From the NCBI RefSeq assembly GCF_040802235.1, contig NC_133156.1, forward strand, positions 109,337,173-109,401,172: a stretch of 64,000 nt of DNA. The letters are read 5' to 3'. The DNA is from Manis javanica. Lineage: Eukaryota; Chordata; Mammalia; Pholidota; Manidae. Shown piece after piece: positions 36,772 to 50,354 of this stretch. How positions within the stretch are numbered: position 1 is the stretch's first letter; each line of letters starts with the position of its first letter. The notes beneath the pieces were generated by a model. The model did not search any database, had not been told where the DNA came from, and saw only the letters and a list, made by a program, of their open reading frames with translations. A program made the translations under genes and the position numbers.

Positions 36772-39490
36772 TTTTTATTAAAGTATCATTGATACACATT
36801 TTTATAAAGGTTTCACAAGAAAAGCAGTGTGGTTACTATTCACCCACATTATCGAGTTCCCCCCATACCCCATTGCAGTCACTGTCCATCAGTGTAGTAA
36901 TGCTGCCAGGGTTCTTGTGCACAAAGTCGAAAAATGAACTTTTTAAAAGGAAAGGAGCGACACACAGCAGCAATTCACCAGAGAATTCCGCTTTATTAGG
37001 GAAAGGTGCTGGGTTATATAGGAAGGGGCATGAGCTGATTGAGGTGTCTACGGGTGGCTATTGGCTAGGTGCTGGGAGTGGGAGGGGGGAGAGAAGTGAT
37101 TGGTCTTTAGGTGGCGCCGTTGGGAACCGAGAACCCGGAAGAGAAGCCGGAAGTTCGCCATCTTACTGGTGGGGGCCCTTCACTTTTCAAACACTCAAGA
37201 TAGGAAAGCAAGGCAGAGACTTTTATTTAGAGAGAAAGCGAGAGGACAGAGCTCCTGGCTCAGGCCAGGAGGGGGACAGGAGAGTCCCCCGGTGGTGCCT
37301 TGTCTAGGGTTTTTATAGGCAGTTGAGAGACAAAGGGCTAGGAATATACACCAGCTAAGTGATCCCAAAATGTTTATCTTTGAACAGACATTAAGTTTCT
37401 AATTCGTCTTCCTGGTTATCTACAAGAATTTTACCGCTCTGATTCCAGGATAGTAGCTTCCTAGTCTAGGAGCATATCACTCAAGACTGCCTGCTTTGCT
37501 CCCAAGGTGGGCTGAGTTATTGCCTGTTTGTTGAAAACTTACTTTTTAACTAATTGGGTTTTAAGATACAATCTTATTTTCAAGATGGAATCCTTCCTGT
37601 TTTTACCACATTGTTTTGGGCTTGCTTGTTACATTGCCCAGGTTGCAAATCATTTGTTTAGGGCTGGAGGAAGAAAAGCAGCACCTGGGTAAAGTCAGAA
37701 AAACTCAGGCCCCCAGGAGGCTACACCAAATCCCACAATGAATTCTCTTGCTTTGTTTTTTCTAGAGGCCCTCAACCTAGTCTGTCTAAGCCCATGGTCC
37801 CTGTCTCAGTAAGATGCCACAGTCACTACCTGTCTTCTCTGTGCTACACTGTCATCCCCATGACCCCCTCCCACACCATGTGAACTAATCATAATACCCC
37901 TCAATCCCCTTCTCCCTCCCTCCTCACCATTCCCCTTTGGTAGGCTAGTCCCTTCTTGGAGTCTGAGTCAGCTGCTATTTTGTTCCTTCAGTTTTGCTTC
38001 ATCGTTATATTCCACAAATGAGGGAAATCATTTGGTATTGTCTTTCTCTGCCTTACTTCTATCACTGAGCATAATCTTTTAGCTCCATCCAGGTTGTTGC
38101 AAATGGTAAGATTTGTTTCTTATGGTTGAATAGTATTCCACTGGGTATATGTACCACCTCTCTTTTATCCATTCATCTATTGATGGACAATTAGGTTGCT
38201 TCCATATCTTGGCTATTGTAAACAGTGCTGCAGTAAACAAAGGGGTGCACATGTCTTTTTGAATCTCAGATCTTGCTTTCTTTGGGTAAATTCCTAGGAG
38301 TGGAATTCCCAGGTCAAATGGTATTTCTATTTTTAGTTTTTTGAGGAACCTCCATATTGCTTTCAACAATGGTTGAACTAATTTACATTCCCACAAGCAG
38401 TGTAGGAGGGTTCCCCTTTCTCTGCATCCTCACCAGCATTTGTTGTTCCTATTATTTTATTTATTTATTTTTTATTTTGGTATCCTTAATCTACAGTTAC
38501 ATGAAGAACATTATGTTTACTAGGCTCCCCCCTTTGCCAAGTCCCCACCACATACCCCTTCACAGTCACTGTCCATCAGCGTAGTAAGATGCTGTAAAAT
38601 CACTACTTGTCTTATCTGTGTTGTACAGCCCGTCCCTTGCCCCCCCATTATACATGCTAATTGTAATGCCCCCTTTCTTTTCCCCCCCACCCTTATCCCT
38701 CCCTTCCCACCCATCTTCCCCAGTCCCTTTCCCTTTGGTAACTGTTAGTCCATTGGTGGGTTCTGTGATTCTGCTGCTGTTTTGTTCCTTCAGTATTTCT
38801 TTGTTCTTATACTCCACCTATGAGTGAAATCATTTGGTACTTATCTTTCTCCGCCTGGCTTATTTCACTGAGCATAATACCCTCTAGCTCCATCCATGTT
38901 GTTGCAAATGGTAAGATTTGTTTTCTTCTTATGGCTGAATAATATTCCATTGTGTATATGTACCACATCTTCTTTATCCATTCATCTACTGATGGACAAT
39001 TAGGTTGCTTCCATATCTTGGCTATTGTAAATAGTGCTGCAGTAAACATAGGGGTGCATATGTCTTTTTGAATCTTAGATCTTTCTTTCTTTAGGTAAAT
39101 TCCTAGGAGTGGAATTCTTAGGTCAAATGGTATTCTATTTTTAGTTTTTTGAGGAACCTCTATATTGCTTTCCACAATGGTTGAACTAATTTACATTCCC
39201 ACCAACAGTGTAGGAGGGTTTCCCTTTCTCTGCATCCTCTCAAGCATTTGTTGTTCCTATTCTTTTTTATGTTGGCTACCCTGACTGGTGTGAGATGATA
39301 CCTCACTGTGGTTTTAATTTGCATTTCCCTGATAATTAGCAATGTGGAGCATCTTTTCATGTGCCTTTTGGCCGTTTGAATTTCTTCTTTGGAGAATTGT
39401 AAGTTCATATCCTGTGCTGATTTTTTAATTGAATTGTTTGCTTTTTGGATGTTGAGGCATTTGAGTTCTTTATATATTTTGGATGAACAT
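36772..39490 (-). mobile_element. Old L1 3' portion, split and duplicated
   Basis: The minus-strand L1 3' end begins at 36772-36900, is interrupted by a solo LTR, and resumes at 37813 ('agtcactacctgtcttctctgtgct') up to about 38456. A second L1 3' end starts there (tail as T-rich 38457-38476) and runs over the same ORF2 C-terminal interval to about 39490. Fragments at 38079-38396 and 38807-39408 encode ORF2 C-terminal pieces. All frames are broken. Confidence 0.8.
36901..37808 (-). mobile_element. Solo LTR of a class I-type ERV
   Basis: A 908-bp block with LTR-type ends (tgctgccagg at 36901, ctgtctca ending 37808) is flanked by an exact 4-bp duplication gtaa (36897-36900 and 37809-37812), and its removal restores a continuous L1 3' UTR. 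On the minus strand AATAAA lies near 36990, about 90 bp from the end, so transcription would be leftward. A 4-bp duplication is typical of gamma-type (class I) viruses. No internal viral sequence remains, so the provirus was lost by LTR-LTR recombination. Open frames within it (36789-37307) are not genes. Confidence 0.88.
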
Positions 39491-42400
39491 AACTGTCATT
39501 TTTAATAATCTCTATTTTTAAACCAAATTTTCACATCATGCTTCTGAAGCAGCCAGTATCTTAAATCACTGTATATGTGTGGGAGAGAGCCACCAATACT
39601 CTTTCTGGTAGTCTGAATTTGTATACAGGGTCCTCTAAGGCATTTTAACTCACTTTGAATTGAATGTTCTTTCAAAAATTTTTATGTCATGGGAAAATAT
39701 TAAGTGAAAAGGGCAAAATGAAATTGTGTAGCTAGAATAATAACTAGATTTTTTTAGGTATGGAAAACAGTTATTTTCTAAAATGAATATTTTTTAAACA
39801 CTTGGCAAACATTCTTTTGCTATTCACTCTTAGAACAGATTTCTGTTGCTTTTAGGTATTGCAATTAAATGATTTTTTATGAAACAATTTATGTGATTTT
39901 TGAGAGCTAGCCCTGGTTAAGAAAAAGTGAATTCTGATGAGAACTGAATTTCAATATCAAGGATAAGGATAAATAAGCAATGGGTGATAGTAATGTAATT
40001 GAAAAATTGAACACAAATGGTGTAAAAAGACAGTTTCTTGTTCCTTGACAAATCAGTGAACACTTGCTCCTTGATGTGTGTTTCAAGAAAGTGAAGCTCA
40101 TTCAGGTATCACCTGCTTTCAAAAGCTCACATCACACTACTTCATTTTTACTAAAGAGCTACATTAGTACCTGTTTTCACCAACTGGAAGAAATCCAAAG
40201 AGAAATTTTGCTTTTTTAAACAAAGGTAGAAAGCAAAAGTAGCATTCAGCATTTTTTTGGCCATGGGGCTACTGTAAGGACACTGCATATGCTGAGTAGC
40301 AAGAACAGCACCCCAAGCCCATTCCCTAGGAACTACACTCAGTATCTCAGCATCAAGCCTCCATAGTTTTGAACTGTGTCCCTGATCATCTGTGCTTTAG
40401 CCAGCTTTACTTTATGCATCCATTACCAAGATGTATCTGAAGGCATTGGAAAAGCCTAAGAAAGATTATTTTTGGGGTCTGGGAATGATAAGTTTTCCAT
40501 GTAAATTAATGGCAGTTGCTTCTTTACACCATTTTGACTTATGAAGATTTCATAGGAACACCAGTTTTGATGGGGGAAAACCTGTATATTTTGTTTTCTG
40601 GTTCCCTCAGACAGGTCTTAAATTAGTGGTGGTAATAAATTGCAACTTAGGGAAAAGGCAAGAACTCATTCAAGTTTTTAAATGGGCTTTAAATGAGCAT
40701 ATACTGTATGCTAGATACTATGCTCAGTGCTGCAGGTAGAGTTAGCCAATCTCTCAAGGAAAAGTCTAGTGGGAACAATGGCAGTGGCTAATGGAATATA
40801 AAACCTTAAGATTCCTGTCTCAAAAGATTCATTGGAAAGCTTATAAAATTTCTCCAAATTCTCTAAGTCCTATATTATAATGTAGAACAAGAGTTTCCTC
40901 AAAGATATCTCACAGTTTGGAATCAAAGTTTGCAGCTAAGACCCTTCATACTTAGAAAGAGGCACTAAATTCTCCAAGGTAATGCAGGTAAACAGAAGTA
41001 ATATTTTAGACTTTATATTTCTAGCAGTATTTCCACATTATTCAAATAATAACTTGTTTATTGATGTAGACTCTGCCTAGTACCATGTCAAAGCTGTTAA
41101 AAATTTCTTTTAGTCTACCAGTAGGTAAAAAATGTATCACTTCAAAGGGGAAGAGTAGATATTCATTCTTAGGTACTATAAATATTTGACAAGCTCCTAC
41201 TGTACACATAACCAGACAAGTAATTTTTAAAAATTAAATATTGCAAGTTGGAGCCCTATAAATCAACACAAAATGGAGGGGTGGTTATAATGTCTCCAAG
41301 ATACCACAGTGCTAGTAACATACCTAAGGAAGCAAGTGACTAGAAAGGGTTTTCAGCACAAGCAGGGTTCAGGGAGGAAAATCTGTATTTTTTCAGTAAT
41401 GGCTAAGGCTATATACACCAAAGTGTGGTACCCTTACCACTGAATTTAGGCAACTTGTGGCCATTTTTCATTCTGATAGTTATTTTAGTGTTTATATTCT
41501 ATATTGATTTTAATGTATATTAGAAAACTATGGCACATCAAATGTATGATTTCAGAAATATAGTTGTTTAAAATGAGGCTAAAGTAAATAAGTTTTTAAA
41601 AAGTGTCATCAAAGAAAAATTAAGTATTAATGGTATGCAAGAATGACAAAAATCATGAAGGTAGTATTCAAATGGCTAAAGTGTGGGAAACATTGGTGCA
41701 AATGGAAAAGACTGGATATGGAGACTGATCACTAGAAAGGTTTTCTTAATTGTAAGATAAAGACATTTCTTTAGCACTTGTTCGGATTCCATGCTCACTT
41801 AGCAACTTTCTAATCAATAATTCAACTCCCCCAAGTATTTTGATACTAAGAAAGGAGGTGCAATGGATATAACATACAAGCCTTACTTGCTCCCCATTAT
41901 GAATTAATACATTGAGATTCTGGTTTAGAAATCAGCCTTGTTTGAGTTTAAGTAGTGTTCCTGAGAGATCCTTCTTATAATCAACTAGAACTCTTAGATG
42001 ATGTAATACATCCAGCAGCCCCTGAGCACTCTAACAAGTACCTTTAATGTCAACTTAAAGTGGGTGAAGGAGGAAAAGTCAGATACCATGCCAGGGTATT
42101 TCGGACAATTCTTCCTAAAATTAAGGGGTCTTCTTGGAGCTTTGTTGCAAAAGAATATTTTACCAGTGAATTATGGAATTTAGTAAATAATCACTAGGAA
42201 AGCATAGTATAATTCTAGCTATACCTAACAAAGAAAACTGACTTTTCTCTGTCCCAAATGGCAAAGGAAAACTGATTTTGTGACTGTCATCACTGTCAGT
42301 CATCCTGGTTATAAAAGAGGGAAGCATTTCACCTCAAGAGGAGAAGTAATAAGCAGGTCCTGTCAATGCACCTTGACCAGGGATGAATTTTATTTTGTCT

Positions 42401-43109
42401 ACCCCTCCTAAGACTGAAGAATAAGAGCTTTCAAACAGTTAGAGAGGAAGCTTTCAAATAGTTAGCAATTGGCTGACAAGTCAGCATTTGTAATTTCTGA
42501 TTGTCCATTTATTAATCATGTGACCTTGAGCAAGTTCTTTAATCTCTCTCTGTGTAAAATGGGAATAAACAGGGCCACCAGGTAGAGTGCTGAAGATTGG
42601 GTCCTACCCAAAGGCACAAAGCCAAAAAGCAAGAAGGAGCTAAACTCAGCCTGCACTCCACTTACCAAATGGTGCTCCTGCAAAGTCACATGCACCTACA
42701 AGAGGTTCAATTTTCTAATTCTCACAAAGGTTAAATTCCCTCTATTTAAAGTATTTATAATGATTTCTATTGTCCTGGTTGTTTCCTGACTGATACAGGG
42801 ATTTTACTGAAAAAAAATTTGCCTGCAATCTGTCTTTTAGAACTCTGATTCTTTTATATGATGCCTAATAAAAAGACTTTATTAATTTAGGACCTCACAA
42901 GGTGTCACCAACACTTGCTCTTTCCACTTCCCCACCTTCTTTCATTCCTGAACCCATTGAAATCTGACTTCTGCCTCATTGCTTCACTGAAATTGCTATT
43001 GGCAAGCTCAATAACACTGACTTCCTTGTTTCTAAACAGAATTGGCAGTTTTCAATTCTTAATCTAAAAGATCTCTTAGCAGCCCTTGATACTGTTGATT
43101 TATTCTTTA
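39491..43109. other. Intergenic, mostly plain; MIR at 42500-42600
   Basis: No gene recognised. 42500-42600 carries the MIR core ('catgtgaccttgagcaagttctttaatctctctctgtgtaaaatggg'). A short MIR/L2-like piece may lie near 40690-40740. 39660-39740 may be an L1 scrap. The remainder shows no structure I can name. Confidence 0.6.
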
Positions 43110-44110
43110 CAAAAATACTCTATAAGTAACTGAATAGCCATATGGAAAAAGATAAAATTGGATCTGTTCTTCACATCATATAACAGGATAAGTTCAAATG
43201 TGGAAACAACAAAACCACACTAGAATTAGTAGAAGTACTAGAAAAAAAACACTGGAAGAAGAAAGAACTCTCCTTTACTTGGAAAAACATTCTACCTATG
43301 ATTTAAAATCCAGAAGCAATAATTTTATATAGTGTAATTACATAAAGGTTAAAAATGAAAACTTTTCAAGACAAACAAAAAAATAATAAAGCCAAAGACA
43401 AATGACAAACTGGGAAAAATTATTCTCAACATAATCCAGAAAATGTGGTAATGTCTGTAATACAAAGAGGGCATCTAAAAGTGAAAAAGGAAAAGGTCAG
43501 CAAATCTAAAACATAACAAGAGATATGAACAAAGAGTTCACAGAAAAAGAAAAGCAAACAGCCTTTAAATACATGAAGAGATGCTCAATTTCATTCAAGA
43601 GCAATGCAAATTACAACTGTGCTAAAGCACAATTTTTTGCTTATTAAAATGGCAAATGTTTGATAATGCACTCTGTTAGAGAGGCTGCCAGGAGGCTGAG
43701 TGTCCTTCTTGCACTGACTGTTTTTCAAGTACCTTTAATTCAAAATAATCAATATGCCAAAGTGGCATATTTTGGAAGGGCATATTCTGCTCCCCTTCAG
43801 AATACTCTGCACAGCTGTAAAAAGGAAAGATGATTATCTCCATGTACTGCTATGAAGTGACCATAAGGATATGTTACTGGAAAAATGCCTCTTGCAGAGT
43901 AATATGTCCAGTGCTCTATGTCTAAAAGAGATACATTTGCTCATATTTTTTTAATGGAAAGATAAACCAAAAATTTATAAAATGACTACCTATGAGAAAG
44001 AAAAGAGGGAAGAGGCTGAAAAGAATAAGAATGTATGTTAGACTTCTCTGAGTGAATGTACTTGAGTGTGAAGCCATGTGACTTATGCAAAATTATAAAA
44101 CAAAATTAAA
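43110..44110 (+). mobile_element. Ancient L1 C-terminal and 3' region
   Basis: 43130-43620 follows the late ORF2 order ('agaaaatgtggtaatg', 'aaatacatgaagagatgctcaatttcat', 'gagcaatgcaaatt'), then a decayed 3' part. No frame survives. Boundaries are approximate. Confidence 0.55.
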
Positions 44111-44419
44111 TCAAAATTTAGAAAACAATCTGAAAATGTAAAGCAAAAGGAAACAAATACACATAAATAAATATGTATTCAGTTAGTGGCTTAACCACAA
44201 AAGAGAAGAGTCATTTCAAGTGATTTAAAATACAGTAATTTAACCATATGTCCCTACTGGAATATATAATAAGGCAAAAAGATCTGCAAAAAATAAACTA
44301 ATTCTGTAATCATATTGTTAGTAATAAAATGGTATATAGTTAATGTTGTTTAAGAACTAAGATTTTCAGTGTGAGAGAAAAGAGATCAAAATAGAATATC
44401 AAAGAAATTTTTTTTTTTA

Positions 44420-45545
44420 AGTATGCTCCTTCAAAAATGAACATCAAACTAAAAAACTTTTGTACAGCAGAGGACACCATCAGCAGAACAACAAGGCATC
44501 CTACAGTATGGGAGAATATATTTGTAAATGACTCATCTGATAAGAGGTTAACGTTGAAAATATATAAAGAACCCATATACCTAACACACAAAAAACAAAT
44601 AACCCTATTAAAAATGGACAGAGGACCTGAACAGACATTTCTCCAAAGAAGAAACACAAATGGACAATAGGCATGTGAAAAGATGCTCCACATTATTAAT
44701 TATCAGGAAATGCAAATCAAGACCACAATGAGATATCACCTCACACCAGTTAGAAGGGCCACTATCCAAAAGACAAAAAATAGCAAATGTTGGTGAGGAT
44801 GTAGAGAAATGGAAACCTTCCTACACTGTTGGTAAGAATTTAAATTCGTGCAACCACTGTGGGAAGCATGATGGAGGTTCCTCAAAAAACTAAAAATAGA
44901 AATAACATTTGACCCAGTAATTCCACTTCTAGAAATTTACCCAGAGAAAACAAAATCCCCGATCCAAAAAGATATATGCACCCCTATGTTTATCACCACT
45001 ATCTTAAATAGCCAAGATATGGAAGCAACCTAAATGCCCATTAATAGATGAATGGATAAAGAAGAGGTTCCATATACACAATGGAACATTACTCAGCCAT
45101 AAAAAGAAAAGAAATCCTGCCATTTGCAACAACATGGATGGATCTAGAGGGTATTACACTCAGTAAAATAAGCCAAGCAGAGAAAGACAAATACCATGTG
45201 ATTTCACTTATTTCTGGAATATAAAAACAAAGCAATATAAAATGAACAAAGCAGCAGTGGACTCACAGACACTGAGAAGTGACTAGTGGTGACCAAGGGG
45301 GAGGGGTTGGGGTGGGGGGTAAGAAAGTTGAGGGGGATAAATGGGCACAATAATTCCCAATCACAATATAAGTTGGTCACAGGACTGTAGTACAGCATGG
45401 AGAATATAGTCAATGATTCTGTAAAATCTTTCTATGTTGATAGTAACCACACTAGAGGAGGTGAGGATTTAATAATACGGGTGACTTGAACCACTGTGTT
45501 GTACGTTTGAAAGATTGTGTATCAGTGATACTTAAATTTTTTTAA
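44420..45545 (+). mobile_element. Intermediate-age L1 3' portion
   Basis: It starts in the ORF2 C-terminal part ('gaacatcaaactaaaaaacttttgtacagc') and runs through the Cys-rich region (44790-44840), the ORF2 end and a 3' UTR with a G-rich stretch (45298-45325) to an end 'gtatcagtgatacttaaa'. The 3' UTR differs from the youngest copies, marking an older subfamily. Truncated at the 5' side. Confidence 0.8.
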
Positions 45546-46859
45546 AAAGGCACAAAAGCAGTATACTCATAAATTTGAATTAGCAATATCAGTATGAACT
45601 CATGATACATTATCTCCAAAAAAAAAAAAAAAGGATTTCCTAGCTCTGTCCATTACAAAAGCCTATAAACAATGACCAACCCATTAGCAATGGGCATGCT
45701 AGCATAGACTGTGGTCCCTAAATTCCGTTTCCTATTACAAGAAACCGGCATCTTTGGGAAGAAAACATACCAGGTCTGGGGCAGAAAATATACAAGATAA
45801 GCCTGAAACATCAGTCCATACCAAAAGCAAGTAAGCTTTCAGAAACTACCAAAGCACTAAGCAGCCAATTGAAATGGGTTCCCACTGGATAAATATGGGA
45901 GAATTTGAGCATCAAAATAAACAATGATAGTAATAGATTACAACTCATTTACTAAAGTAAGAATTCATACATATATACCAAAAAGAAAAAAGAAAATAAG
46001 ACAAAGTTTCTTCTTGCCGCAGAATGCTAATTACATAATGCTAATTCATATAAAAAAAACAAATAAAATTTTTATCATGATTTTGCAACCATCAAACAGT
46101 AATATTTGATTCTGGCTTACTAAAACTAGTAGCTGAAACTTTGATGAAAGGAAAGACATTAAGGAGATCTTAAAGTATCTCCTCAGATATTATTTTTCAA
46201 TTAGAAAGAAAAAGTAGTAACTGTAGAGTGGAGAAACCTGGCAGACACTATCTTAACCAAGGGATCAATGTTGAAGTCAATATTCTGGTTATCTCTTGTT
46301 GCCTAACTTCTACAAAAGGTAATGGCTTAAAAGAACTTATTACTATGTTTGATGGTTCTGCAGATTGAGTGGGTTCAGCTGAGATTGCCCATACAGTTAC
46401 AGTCAGATGTTGTATGGGACTTATTTTCATCTGAAGGTTCAGTATCAGTTTGGTTAAATATCCAACATGGCTTCATACTCAGTTTCCTGGGGGCTGGAAT
46501 GGCTGGAACAGTTGGGTGTTAGCCAGGCATCTCTCACCAAGTAGCTAACCTGAGCTTCCTTACAGGTTGCAGGTCTCAGTCAGACTTCTTATGGTGGCTG
46601 CCTACCCCTAGAGGGAGGATTTCAAAGGAACAAACATTCTGAAGACTGCATTCCAAGAAACCAAGTCAGAAGCTGCAAGGCTTCTTTAAGCCTAGCAAAA
46701 GAAGAAACAGTGTCACATATGCCTCATTCTATCAGTTACCAAAAATCACAAAGCCAATGGAGATTCAATTAGAGGAATATATAAAGCCATGAAACTTGGT
46801 GATATGGTTCATGGAGGAGCTTAGAGATTCATCATCAGTGATGACAAATATGTGCCAGT
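45546..46859. other. Intergenic with possible old repeat 46270-46740
   Basis: No gene recognised. 46280-46560 has the flavour of a widespread old interspersed repeat ('cttgttgcctaacttctacaaaaggtaatggcttaaaa', 'ggctggaatggctggaacagttggg'), but I cannot assign its class. Confidence 0.4.
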
Positions 46860-47690
46860 GATATGTGATTTATAATAAATAGATATTTGGTTTTTGACCC
46901 CTGTTTCTGGCACAGAGCTCCTAAATCCCTTGGAATTTTCTAAGTAATGAGAACAATAAAGGTGTCTTTTGTTGTTTAACCAGGTGACCTTGTACCACAC
47001 CTAAGGATGGGGGCTGGTTGCCAGTGGAATCAAACATCTAATTTAGAGGGTTGGAACTTCAGTCCCAAACCACTACCCCCACCTCTGTGGTAAGGGAGGG
47101 GCTGTAGGTTGAGTGCAACCAACAGTGGCCAATGATTTAATCAATCATGCCTATGTAATGAAGCCTTAAAACCCCCAAAAAATGGAGTTGAGAAAGCTTA
47201 CAGGTCAGTGAACATGTGGAGATTTTGGGAGACTGGCATGCTCCGAGAGCACAGAAGCTATACACCCTCAGTCATAATTTGCCCTATGTGTCTCTGCCAT
47301 CTGTTGTCCCTGAGTTATATCTGTTTGTAATAAACCAATAATCTAGTAAGTCACTATAGCAAATTAATCAATGCAAAGAGAAGGTCATGGATACCTCCAG
47401 TCTATAGTCAGAAGCACAGGTGACAATATGGACTTGTAATTGGCATCTGAAGTGGAGGGGAGAGGAGTAGTCTGTAGGAATGAATCTTTAACCTGTGAAT
47501 CTGATGTTACCTCCAGGTAGGTAGTGTCCTAATTGATTGAGGTAAGCTGTAGGATATCCAAAAGGTGTCCAAGAATTGCTTGGTGGCGTGGAACCCACGA
47601 CACACCATGTTGGAAATGGCGGTAAATGCTTTAGCTCTAGTCAACATCAGGTGCTTCCTTATGTAATGCAGTGAAAAGACTACAATACAC
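46860..47690 (+). mobile_element. Ancient LTR (ERVL-like), + strand
   Basis: Landmarks of an old mammalian LTR: 'tgacccctgtttctggcacagagctcctaaatcccttgg', 'ggccaatgatttaatcaatcatgcctatgtaatgaagcc', 'ctgagttatatctgtttgtaataaaccaataatctagtaag', 'agaattgcttggtggcgtgg'. An inverted copy of the same family lies at 54361-55060. The class is assigned from general layout (AATAAA followed by a U5-like region). Confidence 0.65.
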
Positions 47691-47699
47691 ACGCATTAT

Positions 47700-48005
47700 T
47701 CCTGCCAAAAATGCATAGCATGAATCCAATCATGAGGAAACATTAGAAAAAATCAAATTGAGGGACATTCTACTAAACAGCCAATACTCTTCAAAAAATG
47801 TCATTGTCATGAAAGAGAAAAGGAAGGCTTAAGGAACCATTCCAAATTAAAGGTGCTTTAAGAGACATGGAAACAAAAATGCAAAGCATGATCAATCCCG
47901 TACTGGGTTCTGGATGAGAAAAAATATTCCTAAATAGGATATTGAAACAACTGGAGAAATTTGATTAAGGTGTATAGATTGAATAAGAGTATTGTATCAA
48001 TAAAA
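47700..48005 (+). mobile_element. Ancient L1M-type 3' UTR fragment
   Basis: It contains 'gagggacattctactaaacagccaatactcttcaaaaaatgtcattgtcatgaaagagaaaag' and 'gtatagattgaataagagtattgtatcaat', the pattern of old L1 3' UTRs. The insertion at 27164-27570 is related. Confidence 0.6.
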
Positions 48006-48009
48006 AAGT

Positions 48010-48370
48010 GTTCTGAGGAGGTCCAAGATGGCAGCACAGAAAGAGCCTGACCTCACCTCCTCCTATTCACATACTGAATCTACACCTACATAAAGTACAA
48101 TTCTTCCTGAAGAAGTAGGGCAAAATAATCTGTTTGTTTCTATGAGGCAAGCAAAACAGCTACCTCCCCCAGTCTTGAAGGCGTGGCCTTGTGAAGAAAT
48201 GTCCCCTGGGTGTGCCTGGTGGCTTTGGCTGGCTGAATGGAAGCAAGGAAGGTACAGGCTGGGGAACCCTGGGGCATTTCACTCAGAAACCATATGGCTG
48301 CAAAGCCTACAATATTTACTGTTGGGCCCTTCACAGAAAATGTTAGTTCTTGCTATAGGCCAGGAAAATA
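48010..48370 (+). mobile_element. L1 5' leader fragment and hAT-like scrap
   Basis: 48010-48260 starts 'gttctgaggaggtccaagatggcagcac', the YY1-type start of an older L1 leader. 48290-48360 ('tatggctgcaaagcctacaatatttactgttgggcccttcacagaaaatg') resembles the hAT-like family at 12608-12797 in the opposite orientation. Both are short and diverged. Confidence 0.5.
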
Positions 48371-50169
48371 ATGGTTACTGAGTGACCTGCAGTTCCCAAA
48401 CTGTGAGAGCTACAGAGACACTGCAGGGTATTTTCAATTTTTAAGGAAAACAGTGACATCTGTCAGACAGCATGTGGACTACTAGCTTTAGATAATCTGC
48501 AGTTTCAATATTAGATTAAGTTAATTCTTTTGGAAATATTTACAAAGCCAAGTGGTTGCTACAATCATAAGCAAATACACAAAATCCAATGTGGAACAGG
48601 AAATGAGGATAGTGGTTTCTAATCTGATTTCAAGCTTTAAGAACTTGGCAGTGCCCTATAGGTATGCACAATCCCTTTAGTAAGCAATTTATGTGTATAT
48701 TTTAAATGGGTACCAAGTTATTAGGACATAAACACATTGGTTTGTTTGGACCTAACTATTTAGTAAACAGAAACTAAGGACATTGAGAAAAAAATTACTC
48801 AGACACTAAAGGTGACATGACCCTCTGATCTAGCAGATGATCAATAGCTAGTGAAAAGCTGGAGGGGAACTTTGTAAGAGACAATATTTGAGCACACTGA
48901 ACTCTTATTATCACAAACGAAAGACCTCCAGAAATCATGTGCTTTCTAATGTGAAGGAAAGTACAAAACACCACTTACAAAGACTTGATTTATCAAGTTT
49001 GGATATGATCAAGCTTGTAGACTTGACTAACAGGCTACTATCTCTGTAAAGTCTGTATTCTTTATTGTGTGGCCACTGAAGTCTGTTTTGTTGCCCTAGT
49101 GGTCAGCTAGTGATTCAACAGATAGGTCTTTATTAAATGCCTGTAAGCCATAATTTAAAAATGCAAAAAATGCCTCTTCCATTCTTTGCCAATTAGCTAT
49201 GTGTTGGGGCACTTTAATACTAAGCACGTCTTTAATGCGGCAGGACACTTCACAGTTCTGCCTTATCAGGAAGTAAAGGCTAAGAGAAACTTACAATTAT
49301 CCCTGGTGTTTTCTGAGCATAAGTCCAGAAAAGACATGCATTGGCCTTCTAGATTGCCCAGAATAACAGAGAGCTTTTCATTAACTTTATTCCTCCAAGT
49401 ATCTGCTCGCACCAGCCTCTTCCTTTCTAGGCTTTTTTGTCTGTTTATTGCTTCCCCGACTGTTGTACCTTACCCCTAGTGGCAGTGGCTAATACACGTG
49501 CTTTAAATACTCTCAACAAATACTCTCTGGGAAGCTGCCTCAACTCTGTGGACGCTGCAAGGTAGGTGAAACGAAGGCAAGTCCTTGAGACAGACCTTCA
49601 GGGAACCACCAGCAGGTCAAAACACACAATAACAGTTCCTTGAGAATAGGATCCATATAGCTCCCTCTGGTACCAGCAGCCTACAAAAGGAAAGTGGGCT
49701 GCTGTCTTCAAGGCCATTGCCAAGCTGGAGAGTGGGAGATGATCACAAAGCACACTTGGCAAAATTCAGCAGTCTTTTCTTAACAGTTCACCTAGTTGCT
49801 GTAAATTTTTCATTAGAGTCCAGAGCCTAAAGAAAAAGTTAATTCTGCCATTTTCACCAGTTTACTGGTTGCTTTTGTAGAGGTTTTCAAGGTTCCCCAT
49901 TCTGCCATTTTCACTGATGTCACTCCACCGTATTTACTTTTGTGCTTCTCAGCCTTGCTGAAAATTATTTTCTCAGTCAGGAATACAGAGAAAGAAGAAT
50001 ATTTTGCTATCACTGAAGCTATCAAAAGATGTACTGATTTGAAGGCAGGCCAAAGAACAGTTGCAGAAGTTTTTAAATAAGGGAACTATTACCACAATAA
50101 CTTTTATCTGCCTTACAGGTAATATTCATTACATCATTTGCCTTCCATTTGTCAAGCCCTGAATAACAG
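48371..50169. other. Intergenic, no feature seen
   Basis: No gene, RNA or clear repeat recognised in this stretch. Confidence 0.5.
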
Positions 50170-50354
50170 AGGCAGTGTTCTGTGGTGTTTGAAAGCAAAG
50201 CCTTTGGAATAAGACCTCAGGTTAACCTCTGGTTCTTCTGCCACTTAGTTGTTTGGTCCTTAGGTAAGTCACTTAAATTCTCTAGAAGTGTTTCCTTGTC
50301 AGTAAAATATGAATAATATACACTTCTAGAATCATAGTAAAGTCTTACAGAGAT
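50170..50354 (+). mobile_element. MIR SINE fossil
   Basis: It follows the MIR layout: 'gtgttctgtggtgtttgaaagcaaagcctttggaataagacctcaggtt', then 'ccttaggtaagtcacttaaattctctagaagtgtttccttgtcagtaaaatatgaataat'. Confidence 0.75.

Noticed and set aside
36789..37307. 172-codon frame
   Set aside because: It crosses from an L1 3' end into a solo LTR, so it is not a gene.
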